From positions 1 through 38,566 of IMG/VR virus record IMGVR_UViG_3300020197_000063: a stretch of 38,566 nucleotides of DNA. One strand, written 5' to 3'. Source of the stretch: a virus. The notes under the pieces are model-generated. The model ran no database searches. It saw nothing but the letters and a program-made list of their open reading frames with translations, and was not told where the DNA came from. Below are positions 1 through 8,300 of this stretch, in pieces (position 1 is the first letter of the stretch; the number at the start of each line of letters is the position of its first letter). The position numbers and the translations under genes are program-made.

Positions 1-1348
1 CCCACAGCGCATGGTCGGCCACAAACACCGTCGAGTCGTTTCTGGATTCGGCGATCCGACGGGCGGTGAAGTCGGTCGCGGTGTTCTTCGAGGACACGAT
101 GAACAGCATCCCCGGCAGCTTCCCGTGCTTCTCGAAACGAGACTTCATGCGCCGCTTGATCGCGTTGTAGATGGTCTCCGCGTGATCCACGTAGCCGAAG
201 CGCGGATCCCGACCGCCCCGGGTTGGCATGAAGTTCACCTCGTCCATCAGCGCCGAGATGATGTTGAGGCCAAGCGCCGAGGTGTCGGTGGTGGCGCGGG
301 CGGCGACGAGGATGTTGTTCGGGAAGCGAAGCTCCTGCTTCAGCGGTTGGAAGGGAAAGTGCTCCCGGAAGTAGGGGCTGGCCTTGATCTTCAGCGCAAT
401 GTTCTCGAACGCGACCTTGGCGGCCAAGTCCTCGCTCACGGAGAAGCACGCTATCGCAATCCCGTGTCCCGGAGCCAGCCCGAAGGTCTTCTGCGGATCA
501 CGAAGGCAGGAGAGGTCGTAGAGTACCCGACAAACGCCGATCGACGCGGAAAACGTCTTGCCAGTGTTATGGTTCCACACCCCACCCGCCGCGTAGTTGT
601 TGTAGCAGGGAACATGAAAGTCGTAGTACGGCTCGTCGGCACAGGGATCGACAGACACCACACGAACTTGCTGGGCGCTGTCCGAACTGGACACCAGAAA
701 GACAGAAGAAGATCCTTGCAGCCGTTCGCCGACCTCGGAAGCACACACCCAAGTAACGCCGTCCCAAAACCGATGGCGCGGTGTAACAACAAGCTGCTCC
801 CCTGTCTCCAGGACCACACGAAGCATAGGAGCACTCGGGTACTTTAGCGGGGCCTCCGCGTAAGCAACCACCGGACCGACCGACGACAACGCCCGCACAC
901 AAAACGAGTGCCCGAGGCGATGGCGCTCCTGCACCGGAAGGGCGTCTCCCCGCACCGGATCGTAGATAAGCGTGTCGCCGCGCAAGCAGCCTATCGCGCC
1001 CGTGAAGATCGCCTCGTGGTAGCCGCCATCGAACAGGGCGAGGAGATCGTCCTCCAGCTTCGGGTAGAGGCTCTCGCAGATCTCCCCCAGGTAGTAGCGG
1101 TCCCGGATGAAGGTTCGGATGTCCACCGGACGCCGCACATACTCCTTGTCCGCGAGCTTCTCGAACAGGGTCGTCCCTTCCAGCGGCAGCGGGGCCTTCG
1201 GGTCGGCCTGCTGACCCATCTCCTTGAGAAGGAGCTTCAGGGTCTCGCGCTCCTCGGGAGAAAGCTGCTCCATCTCCTTGCGGAGCGCCTCCTCGACCTC
1301 CTCGCGCGTGCGTACCGCTCGGGCGCGTCCGTCCTTGTGTACGATCAT
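1..1348 (-). CDS. terL: Terminase large subunit (ATPase/nuclease), intein-containing, 3' end cut by window
   Basis: Motor that packages DNA into the procapsid. The gene starts at ATG 1348, overlapping the previous stop as ATGA, and runs off the window, so only about 449 codons (the ATPase part) are visible; the C-terminal nuclease domain is missing. Removing the 141-residue intein (residues 121-261) joins GAIG to TGKT and restores a perfect Walker A P-loop, GAIGTGKT. Downstream are a Walker B ending ALMDEVNF (acidic DE pair) and a LFIVSSK segment fitting motif III of large terminases. The N-terminal 110 residues are charged and helical. The gene closes the unit that also holds the polymerase and the 249-aa neighbour, which may be the small subunit. 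The motifs are directly visible; the terminase assignment rests on their order, spacing and flanking sequence typical of TerL. Confidence 0.88.
   Translation of the reverse strand, partial: MIVHKDGRARAVRTREEVEEALRKEMEQLSPEERETLKLLLKEMGQQADPKAPLPLEGTTLFEKLADKEYVRRPVDIRTFIRDRYYLGEICESLYPKLEDDLLALFDGGYHEAIFTGAIGCLRGDTLIYDPVRGDALPVQERHRLGHSFCVRALSSVGPVVAYAEAPLKYPSAPMLRVVLETGEQLVVTPRHRFWDGVTWVCASEVGERLQGSSSVFLVSSSDSAQQVRVVSVDPCADEPYYDFHVPCYNNYAAGGVWNHNTGKTFSASIGVCRVLYDLSCLRDPQKTFGLAPGHGIAIACFSVSEDLAAKVAFENIALKIKASPYFREHFPFQPLKQELRFPNNILVAARATTDTSALGLNIISALMDEVNFMPTRGGRDPRFGYVDHAETIYNAIKRRMKSRFEKHGKLPGMLFIVSSKNTATDFTARRIAESRNDSTVFVADHALW
566..988 (-). other. Mini-intein inside the TerL Walker A motif
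   Basis: A 141-residue in-frame insertion begins with Cys (CLRGDTLIYD, block A) and ends with Asn preceded by His (VWNHN, block G), followed by Thr+1 of the extein. Block B is VVTPRHRFW with the TxxH signature; block F is YYDFHVPCYNNYAAGGVW. It has no room for a homing endonuclease and no LAGLIDADG or HNH motif, so it is a mini-intein. The flanks splice to GAIG-TGKT, so the terminase cannot bind ATP until splicing occurs. All splice-junction residues (Cys1, penultimate His, Asn, Thr+1) are present, so it should be active. Confidence 0.9.
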
Positions 1349-2094
1349 GCGACGGGCGGAAGGTGTGGGGGAGGCGCTTCTGGTTCGTCAGGGGCGTCGC
1401 CCGGGTCAAGGGGTTGGGGGCAGGGATCGGTGTCCGGCTCGGTATCCGACTCCACCCCTTCCTCGGGGAAGATGGTGTTGGTCGGAGCCGAAAGCGCCAA
1501 GAAGCGTTCGGCGATGGCAAGCACCTTCCTTCCCGACGCAGGGTTGTCGATCACCTTCTGGACCACCGAACCGCCGTACTTGGCGGTAAGTTCGGCGGCG
1601 ACGTTCACCTCCACCTCCGCCTTCCCCAGGTGCTTCTCGGTAAGGCCGAGGTCCATCTTCAGCTTGGCATAGTTGTCGAGGATCTCCCGCGCCACCCGAA
1701 CCTCCTGGGTCATGGTGGGGATAAGTTTTCCGATCTTCTTCTCGGTCCCGAAGTCGATGTAGAGGCGCTCCATCTGGATCGCGTAGAGGCGCTCCAACTC
1801 AGCCAGTTCGTCAAGCCCCGACTCCAACCGCTTCGCGGCCTTCTGCATCGGGGGGCTGTTCGACGGGAGCTTCTCGCTGGGAGCGAGCGAGGAACGGTAC
1901 TCGGAGAGCACCGCCATCAGGCTCGCCTCGCTGACCGAGGTGTACTCACCCCGGTCGTGCTGGACGAACTTCGCCACCGAGGCCAGGGTCGAACCCCCGG
2001 CCAGGCGCTTGTGAACCTCCTGGAAGCAGGAGAGGGCCTTCAGCTTGGCGAAGCGGACGTTGCCGAGCTTCTTGTGTTGGAGCTTGCCGGTCAT
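1345..2094 (-). CDS. Unknown 249-aa helical protein next to terL; possible small terminase subunit
   Basis: Not recognised by family. The first 60 residues contain a helix-turn-helix-like stretch (RLAGGSTLASVAKFV ... VSEASLMAVLSEYRSSL). They are followed by a long charged helical region with heptad-like spacing (about residues 75-165, likely coiled coil) and an acidic, proline-rich tail rich in E, D and P. This layout of DNA-binding head, coiled coil and acidic tail, plus the ATGA coupling to terL, would fit a small terminase subunit, but that is inference. The start is ATG 2094; a GTG at 2151 is an in-frame alternative only 5 nt after the polymerase stop. The Shine-Dalgarno at 2094 is poor (GGGGAAG touching the ATG). 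Confidence 0.7.
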   Translation of the reverse strand: MTGKLQHKKLGNVRFAKLKALSCFQEVHKRLAGGSTLASVAKFVQHDRGEYTSVSEASLMAVLSEYRSSLAPSEKLPSNSPPMQKAAKRLESGLDELAELERLYAIQMERLYIDFGTEKKIGKLIPTMTQEVRVAREILDNYAKLKMDLGLTEKHLGKAEVEVNVAAELTAKYGGSVVQKVIDNPASGRKVLAIAERFLALSAPTNTIFPEEGVESDTEPDTDPCPQPLDPGDAPDEPEAPPPHLPPVA

Positions 2095-2155
2095 CTTCCC
2101 CGAGAGTACCAGCAAGGAGATCGGGAAGCCAGCCCGACCATGTGTGCGCACAAGA

Positions 2156-4339
2156 CTACTTTTCGGCCCATGAGGTTCCGGTCGATGTCTCCACCTTGAC
2201 CGGGACTTGCCTGACAAGGGTTGCCATCGCCTCCCGCATCTCCTCCTGCTCCACCTTCTCCACAGCGGAGAGGAGATCGGGGTCATCCTGAGCCTCCACC
2301 ACAATCTCGTCGTGGACGTGGTGAACCGGCATCGCCAGCGGCACCGGAACCGCGAGCGTGGGAGCGGGCACGCCTCCGATGAGCTTCTTCAGCCCGAAGT
2401 AGACCCGGCGAAGCGCGATCTTCAACCCGTCCGCTCCGGTGCCTTGGACTGGCGAATTTTTGTATTCGTTGAAATCCTTATGGGGATCGAGGTAGCGCAA
2501 GCGCCCACCGAGGGTCCGCACGATCCCGGTGGCCATGTTCGCTTCTACCTCGGCGTGCCACCGCCGAACCCCCTTGTACGCCTCGAAGTATTTCTGGCGG
2601 AACACCTTGGCCTGATCCAGCGAGAACGTGACCCCGTAGTTGGCGAGGGCGTAGAGGACCAGCTTCGGAGCCTGCATCCCGTAGCAGTTGCTAACCACCT
2701 TTCCTTCGACGGTGAAGCGGTGTCTCGGTCCGGCGTTGCGAAGATCGTAGGTACGCGCAAGGCGAACCGCGCCGCCTACCCCGCTACCCACCGCCTTGAC
2801 CATAACAGGACGACCATCGACCGCCCCAACAGCAAGACGGCGAAGAGAGGACGCCGCGTCCCGAAGCGGCATCCTGATCCCTTCCTCGGTGTAGACCTCG
2901 TGGTCCGGGGTCGCTTCCAAACCGGCGTACTCCATCACCTCGCGAACGCCTTGGAACATCAACCCGTCGTGGGACACCCACTCCACCCCATCCCACACGA
3001 GATGCCCATCCTCGACCTTCTCGATGGGCACAAGCCCGACGTGCGTAAGGACGCGCTGACCCTCGGCGACGCAAAACCCGAAGTTGACCGGCTTGGCCTG
3101 CTGGCGCTCCGCCTTGGTGACAGCTTCGATCTGCTTGTCGAGAAGGATGCTCGCGGTGGTGTAGTGGGCGTCGCCTCCGGTCTGGAAGACCTGAATCAAG
3201 ATCTTGTCGCCAGAGATCTCGGCGACGATGACCATCTCGATGTTCGAGTAATCCGAGATGACGAAACGGCGGCGCGGCGGAGCCTTGAAGCAGGCGCGAA
3301 ACGCCTTCTCTCTGGGGATCTGCGCCAGGTTGGGCTTGGAACAGGCGTACCGTCCTGCTGCCGTAAACGGAAAAAACTCGGAGTGGATGCGGTGGGTCTC
3401 CGGGTCGATGTGCTTCAGGTACTCGGGACCGAACGAAGAGAGGAGCTTTGACACCCCCCGGTAGGCGATGAAGTCCTGGAGCACGGGATGGGCGCTCGCG
3501 TACATCGCCAGCGTCATCTCCCTGGTGTCCGGGACCTCGATGCCGAGCAGCGCGAGGGATCTCAAGATCTGGGCGGGGGAGTCGAGGTTGAAGTCGGGGT
3601 CGAAGCCTGGAAGGGCCACCTGGGACTTCGGGTGGGGAAGCGCGTGAAGGAGGGTCTTGCGCCGCACCCCCTTCTCCTCGGCGTTCTTCTGGGCAAGCGC
3701 GAGCCAAGCTTCGGGGTCGAGAGGGAAGCCTGCAAGCTCCACCGCCGTTTCGGGAAGGATCGCGCCGAACTCGGTGAGAGCAGTCTTCAGGAGACCGTGC
3801 TTCCCCAGCTTCTCCTTCAGCTTGTCCCGGAGGAGCGGCATGTAGATCGTGTCGCCCGCCGCGTAACGATAGTGCTCGGGTGCGAGGACACCCTCCCAGT
3901 GCTCGGGCGCGGAAAAGTCCGGCCCGGTGGCCTCGACCCCTAGCTCCCGCCTCTGGATGTCCCAGAGGTTGTGACCGTACCCCTTGCCGTTATAAAGGAT
4001 CGCGGATGAGCGGTAGGTGTCGAACAGGGGCCAGAGTTCGAGGCCGTGCAGGTAGAGGAACCACGCCTGCTCGTACTTCAAGTTCTGGCCGACCTTGATC
4101 GCTTGGGAATCGCGTAGCGCGTCTACCACCGGGCCAAGGGTCTGCGTCTGAAAGAGGTCGAGAACCCACGGGTCGCCTTGACCCGTGTTGAGGGAGAGGA
4201 TGCGGAGCTTCCCTCGCCGAGGGCTCTTGTCCTTGCAGGTCTCGATGTCGAGGCCGAGGACTTCGGCGCGCGCCACCTCGTCGGCGACCTTCGAGAGATC
4301 GAGCGCGGAAGTGACGAGCCTGTAGCCGTCCCCGGACAC
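2156..4339 (-). CDS. polA: Family A DNA polymerase with 3'-5' exonuclease and intein
   Basis: Replicative or repair polymerase of the pol I family, without a 5' nuclease domain. The DnaQ-type exonuclease occupies about residues 20-180: Exo I LDIET (D31, E33), Exo II VGQNLKYE (Glu90 where Asp is usual) and Exo III YAAGD (D163). The polymerase domain has the GRYACSKPNLAQIP segment, motif A ISDYSNIEM (about 361-369), motif B AKPVNFGF...CYGMQ (split by the intein) and motif C VHHVHDEIVVEA. The precursor is 727 aa; the extein is 598 aa after removal of residues 423-551. The start is GTG 4339, 6 nt after the preceding stop; no strong Shine-Dalgarno is visible, so coupling is likely. It is transcribed from the promoter at 4922-4950 with the gene before it. 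Confidence 0.93.
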   Translation of the reverse strand: MSGDGYRLVTSALDLSKVADEVARAEVLGLDIETCKDKSPRRGKLRILSLNTGQGDPWVLDLFQTQTLGPVVDALRDSQAIKVGQNLKYEQAWFLYLHGLELWPLFDTYRSSAILYNGKGYGHNLWDIQRRELGVEATGPDFSAPEHWEGVLAPEHYRYAAGDTIYMPLLRDKLKEKLGKHGLLKTALTEFGAILPETAVELAGFPLDPEAWLALAQKNAEEKGVRRKTLLHALPHPKSQVALPGFDPDFNLDSPAQILRSLALLGIEVPDTREMTLAMYASAHPVLQDFIAYRGVSKLLSSFGPEYLKHIDPETHRIHSEFFPFTAAGRYACSKPNLAQIPREKAFRACFKAPPRRRFVISDYSNIEMVIVAEISGDKILIQVFQTGGDAHYTTASILLDKQIEAVTKAERQQAKPVNFGFCVAEGQRVLTHVGLVPIEKVEDGHLVWDGVEWVSHDGLMFQGVREVMEYAGLEATPDHEVYTEEGIRMPLRDAASSLRRLAVGAVDGRPVMVKAVGSGVGGAVRLARTYDLRNAGPRHRFTVEGKVVSNCYGMQAPKLVLYALANYGVTFSLDQAKVFRQKYFEAYKGVRRWHAEVEANMATGIVRTLGGRLRYLDPHKDFNEYKNSPVQGTGADGLKIALRRVYFGLKKLIGGVPAPTLAVPVPLAMPVHHVHDEIVVEAQDDPDLLSAVEKVEQEEMREAMATLVRQVPVKVETSTGTSWAEK
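2687..3073 (-). other. Mini-intein inside polymerase motif B (O-helix)
   Basis: A 129-residue insertion from Cys (CVAEGQRVLT) to Asn (KVVSN), followed by Cys+1 of the extein CYGMQ. Block B is ATPDHEV (TxxH); block F is the TYDLRN region. There is no endonuclease domain. Splicing joins KPVNFGF to CYGMQ and restores motif B. The residue before the terminal Asn is Ser, not the usual His; such inteins exist but often splice with altered kinetics, so efficiency is uncertain. Confidence 0.88.
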
Positions 4340-4345
4340 CGGGGA

Positions 4346-4873
4346 CTACGCCGCCGGGCCAGCCACCTGGACCAGCCGCCGGACCGCCTTGGCGGAGAGG
4401 CGAAAGTTGCCACGCGCCGCCTTATCAACCAGCCCGCCCCGCACGAGGCGGCGCAGGCTGTTGCGGGTCCAGGAGTTCGCGCGGGTCTTTGACCCGGCCT
4501 GCTTGGCGAAGACCTTGGCGAGATCCTGGATGGACTTGGCCTCGCGCGTCGAGCCTTCGGTCGGCAGGGCGAAGGCGTCGAGCACCTTGCGCTCCTTCGA
4601 GTTGAGGTCACCGATTTCGAGGGAGATCGTCGGCCCTCCCTGGCCCGAGGAGATCTTCGGCGGCCGGGGGTCAAGGGGCGGCAGTTCCTTGGCCGACTTG
4701 ACCTCCTTCGCGGGCTTGGGGGCCTTGGGCTTGGCCGGAGCCTTCGCCGCCTTCGGCTCCTCTGCCTTCGGCTCCTCTGCCTTCGGGGTCGCCCCGACGA
4801 CCACCACCTTCGGGGGCCGGAGGCTGAACGGCTTCGCCTTCGGTGCTTCGGGGGTTGCGGTAGTATCGCTCAT
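4346..4873 (-). CDS. Unknown 175-aa protein: Ala/Pro/Lys-rich N-terminus plus winged-helix-like C-terminus
   Basis: First gene behind the promoter at 4922-4950, with a Shine-Dalgarno AGGAG about 12 nt before ATG 4873. Residues 1-75 are low complexity, rich in A, P, K and E, with a tandem AEEPK repeat, and are probably disordered. Residues 80-175 look folded: DLNSKERKVLDAF, then SIQDLAKVFAKQ, then TRNSLRRLVRGGLVDKAARGNFRLS. This matches the helix-helix-recognition helix-wing layout of a winged-helix DNA-binding domain (inference). The basic disordered arm supports DNA binding. It precedes the polymerase by 6 nt, so it may be a replication accessory or a regulator. Confidence 0.75.
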   Translation of the reverse strand: MSDTTATPEAPKAKPFSLRPPKVVVVGATPKAEEPKAEEPKAAKAPAKPKAPKPAKEVKSAKELPPLDPRPPKISSGQGGPTISLEIGDLNSKERKVLDAFALPTEGSTREAKSIQDLAKVFAKQAGSKTRANSWTRNSLRRLVRGGLVDKAARGNFRLSAKAVRRLVQVAGPAA

Positions 4874-4889
4874 GGTTGTCCTACTCCTA

Positions 4890-4904
4890 CGATCTCCGAG
4901 ATCG
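4890..4904 (-). promoter_or_regulatory. 7-bp perfect inverted repeat in the leader of the 4873 gene
   Basis: CGATCTC-C-GAGATCG lies between the promoter at 4922-4950 and the Shine-Dalgarno of the gene starting at 4873. It could act as an operator half-site pair or as an RNA hairpin just upstream of the ribosome binding site. The symmetry is seen; the role is inferred. Confidence 0.4.
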
Positions 4905-4921
4905 CGTTGAGGTTGGGATAA

Positions 4922-4950
4922 AGATAGTAAGTGGATCGGTGATTGTCAAG
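4922..4950 (-). promoter_or_regulatory. Sigma70-like promoter (TTGACA-17-TATCTT)
   Basis: -35 TTGACA at 4945-4950, 17-nt spacer, -10 TATCTT at 4922-4927. It reads leftward into the 4873 gene with about 42 nt of leader and lies 9 nt past the stop of the gene ending at 4960. It should drive the 4873 gene, the polymerase, the 2094 gene and terL. Confidence 0.75.
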
Positions 4951-4959
4951 CGAAACAGA

Positions 4960-5376
4960 CTAATCTTCTTGGGGAGGGAGGTCGTCCCAGATGTCGGCGG
5001 GGACGAAGGCGTGGAAGAAGAACTGGCAAAGGGCGTCGTCGGAGTCGGTCGGGATCTCCTCTCGCCCCGCCACATCCTGCGCCAGCGAGGGCCAGTTTTG
5101 CGTCGTAAGCGGCTCGAAGAGGAGGACGGAGATCACCTCCGGGGGAGAGTCTGTCTGACGAAAGTAGATGGCCTGCCCGTCCTGCTGCTCCACGTATCCC
5201 ACCGCCTTCCGAAGCGGGTGGGTCCAGGAATTGACCACATAGGCCAAACGTAGTCCGACCTTTCCCCCAGGAAGGGGAGCAGAAGCTTCTCGAACCCCCA
5301 TCGCCACGACGGCCCGGTCCTCTTTGCCGTTGATGAGGTAGGTGAGCTTGTAAACCTGATCGAAGTTGAACGACAT
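4960..5376 (-). CDS. Unknown 138-aa protein
   Basis: Not recognised. The start ATG 5376 shares its A with the TGA stop of the giant gene upstream (TGATG), so translation is coupled. The sequence looks like a compact alpha/beta or beta-rich domain: YKLTYLINGKEDRAVVAM, then GLRLAYVVNSW and IYFRQTDSPPEVISVLLFEPL, ending in an acidic tail (DDLPPQED). No membrane segment, signal peptide or Cys motif is present. Its only partner in the unit is the 1859-aa protein, suggesting a chaperone, immunity or assembly role for it, but nothing in the sequence shows this. Confidence 0.75.
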   Translation of the reverse strand: MSFNFDQVYKLTYLINGKEDRAVVAMGVREASAPLPGGKVGLRLAYVVNSWTHPLRKAVGYVEQQDGQAIYFRQTDSPPEVISVLLFEPLTTQNWPSLAQDVAGREEIPTDSDDALCQFFFHAFVPADIWDDLPPQED

Positions 5377-8300
5377 CACAGCGACCCCTTGCTGGTGGCT
5401 TGGGCGAGCACCTTCTGAAGCTTCGCTGCGGCAGTCGAGATGTTCGAGGCGACGACGACGAAATCCGAGATCGGCACTCCGTTCGCCTCGACGAAGCCTT
5501 CGTTGATGAGCTTCTGAATCAGGGACTTCCGATGTTGTTCGCTTTGCACGACCAGGCGGAGGATGCGCGAGGAGTCGATGCCCTTGCGGAACATGATCTC
5601 GTTGCCGTCCCCGGCGTGCGGGATGACCGCCGAAACAGGCTGCCGAGACCGCCACGCGGAACCATGCGGCCCGTCGTCCGGGTCGGAGCACCCGTAGGAG
5701 TCGCCGGAGTACATGTAGCAGTCGAGCCGGTCGAGTTCCGTCGGCGCAACGATGGCTTGAACCGGCCACGACCAGTGGAAACTGTTGGAGTGGTTGGTCG
5801 CCACCCGACAGAGCGCCTGATCCCCCGCACCGTTGTTGGTGTCCTCGCTGATGGAGATCCCGTTAGGAACGACCCCGAGGCAGACCCGTTCGGAGATAGC
5901 AAGAACCCCAGAGCGCAAGATGGAAGGAACCTGATCGTCCGCCTTGATGCCGTTGTAGACGAAGCGCGCGCCCATCTCCTTCCAACGGCCGGGAAGGACG
6001 TGGGAAACGTGCCCATCCGTCGTGACCCGAAGCTCCACCTTGTCGATCTTCTCCGGGCTGTAGCCGACCTTCGCTAGCTCGGCGCGCAGCTTCTCGACCG
6101 TGTACTCCGCCTTCTTCAGACTGTCGGACACCTGGGGGGCGACCGCCCAGAGGAGGCGGGCCAGCTTGACCACCTCCTGCTCCTCCGGGGTCGGGTTGCG
6201 GAGCACCTCCTTCGACAGACCCGGCTTCATCGCTTCGAGCGCCTCGGCGAAGGCGTCCCGAACCGACTGGCCGGGCTTGGGGCGGACCTTGGCAACGACC
6301 GTTCCCATATAGGTGAAGGGCTTCCGCTTGCGCTGGAAGAAGATCTCCGAATTGCCCGCCGTCCACTTCTCTCCCGAGAGAGTGGAGATCGGTGAGGCGG
6401 CCTTCTCCTTCATCGCGTCCGTGCCGATCACGTAGTTGTAACGCGGCATGGGGAGATAAGCGGACTGCCCCGGAGGAACGTCGGTGTCGTCGAAGTAGTA
6501 GATGTTCGACCCAGAGCCTCGGCGGTGGCCGCGCAACTTGAACTGGAACAGGTAGGCCACCTCGCCGTTCGCTTCCAGGATGCGCCGCCCCTTGAGGACG
6601 TGGCCCTCGACCAAGGGGCTCCCGGCAGAAAAGTTCTTCCCGACGTGACCGAGTTTCATGTCCTCGATGTGGTAAAGCTCGTCCGAGTTGATGTTGGCGA
6701 GCCCCGGCTCCGTCACATCGACGCCTGCCGCCACATCTGCCGCGTCCACGATGATCGGCTGAATTTCCTCCTTCTCGACGAAGGCTGCGTCCCAGTCCGC
6801 CTTCTTGACGACGACCAGGGTGTAGCTCTGCCCGTAGATGATAGCGGGATGCTCCGGGTGGAGCGAGAGCCCCATCTCCTTCAGGAAATTGGAGAGCTTC
6901 GCTTCGTTCGTCCCCTTGGAGATCCGCACCACGTACTTCGTGGGGTCGCCCTTCCCCTGATCTGGCCCCTGCGTCGGCAGGTAGACCTTGTGCATCACTC
7001 CTGCCGCCAGCGCGTAGTCGGCCGCCGAATACTTCACTATCTTCTTCTTCGGCGGGGACGCCGCCTCCACCGGGGCGACCGGCTCCCCACCGCTCGGCAG
7101 CGAGACGGCGACGTAGGGCGTGATCGGGATCGCTCCGGTCGGGTCCCACCCGGCAGCAAAGGTGTAGGTCCCTTTGGGGTGAACAAGTCGCTTCCGATGA
7201 AGCATGGTCAGGAAGGTCTCAAAGTCGGCGCGGAGGTTCTTCTTCCGGGCGAAGGCACGTTTCAGGAACACGTCCTTCAGGTTGGGGGAGTTCTTGAAAA
7301 AGTCGTCCGCGTACCGCCGAAGCTGTTCGACATAGGCTTGGTCGGAGAGAGCTTCGATAGCCTCCAGGGTCGGCAGCATCGCCTTGGGGTCGAAGTCGAA
7401 CTTCCCGTCGGAGAAGGCGCTCCAGAAGGAGTTGTAGTAGGGCGTCTCCGGGTTCGGCTTGTAGTCGAGCGAAAGCCGCTCCTGGTCGGTCCCCGCCACC
7501 ACATCCGAGACCATGAAGCGGAACGCCTGCTCCTTGTCCACCCCCAACACCCCGCCTTCGTGAAGGCGAAGGAGGTTGTCCGCATGAGAGTCATGCTGGC
7601 CCATGAGCCAATCCAGGATGTGTTCACTCGCCACATCCTGCTTCTCGGCCATGGAGAGCTTCGCCGGGGACACCCCCTGAAGAGTCCCCTTCTTGGGGAT
7701 CATCGGCTGGAGGGTGACGTGCTCCTGCTTCCCGTTCTGGGTACGGATGAAGTGACGGATCGGAACGGTGCGATCTGGCTTAACCGCCTGGGATACCGTG
7801 GCGAAAACCTCCTGCGCGATGGCAGCAAAAGGCTTGGCTTTTTTCGTGGCATCCTTCTCGTAGGCGAGCTTGAGGAGGTATTGCTTCCCGGTCGCCGGAT
7901 CGTTGTAGAAATGCTTCTCGCCCGCCCCGCCCAGCTTGGCGGGACCGCCGTAGGTCATCGCGGAGAGTTCCGGCACGTTCGGCGGCGGCAGGGTTCCCGT
8001 GTGCGGAACCGAAACCGCGACCGCCGGAGCCGCCGCGATGGGAGGCGCACCGACCGAAGGCGTCGGAGTCGGAGAAGACGGGGCAACCGGGGCTTCGACG
8101 TACTTGGCCTTCTTGTACTTGGCCTTCCACTGGACCCCGTACTTGGCCTTCATCTCGTCGGCGAAGGCCCCCTTCAGCTTGTCGAGGGGGAGGCTGGAGT
8201 TCTCAAGAGCCTTGTCCACCGCCTTGAGGAGCGCCTGGGTCTGGGCCTTGTGGTAGTGCCCCTTCCAGTAGGGGCCGTAGTCCGAAGCGAGCGCGGCCCG

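Noticed and set aside
2134-2150. Recurrent CGCACACATG(G/A)TCG near 2138, 12590 and 22934 as a shared operator
   Set aside because: Two of the three copies lie at or over gene ends with different spacing to starts, and related CCACATGGTCG sequences also occur inside genes; not convincing as a regulatory motif.
1363-2199. Long plus-strand open frames here and over many other genes (for example 2207-3451, 6525-8387, 8460-10304, 20654-22054)
   Set aside because: They are mirror frames of GC-rich minus-strand genes with strong domain evidence; their translations are rich in Arg, Leu and His without coherent motifs.
4960-5769. Extended 269-aa reading of the 138-aa gene
   Set aside because: The extra N-terminal part overlaps the end of the 1859-aa gene and has the Arg-rich look of a shadow frame; ATG 5376 is coupled to the upstream stop.
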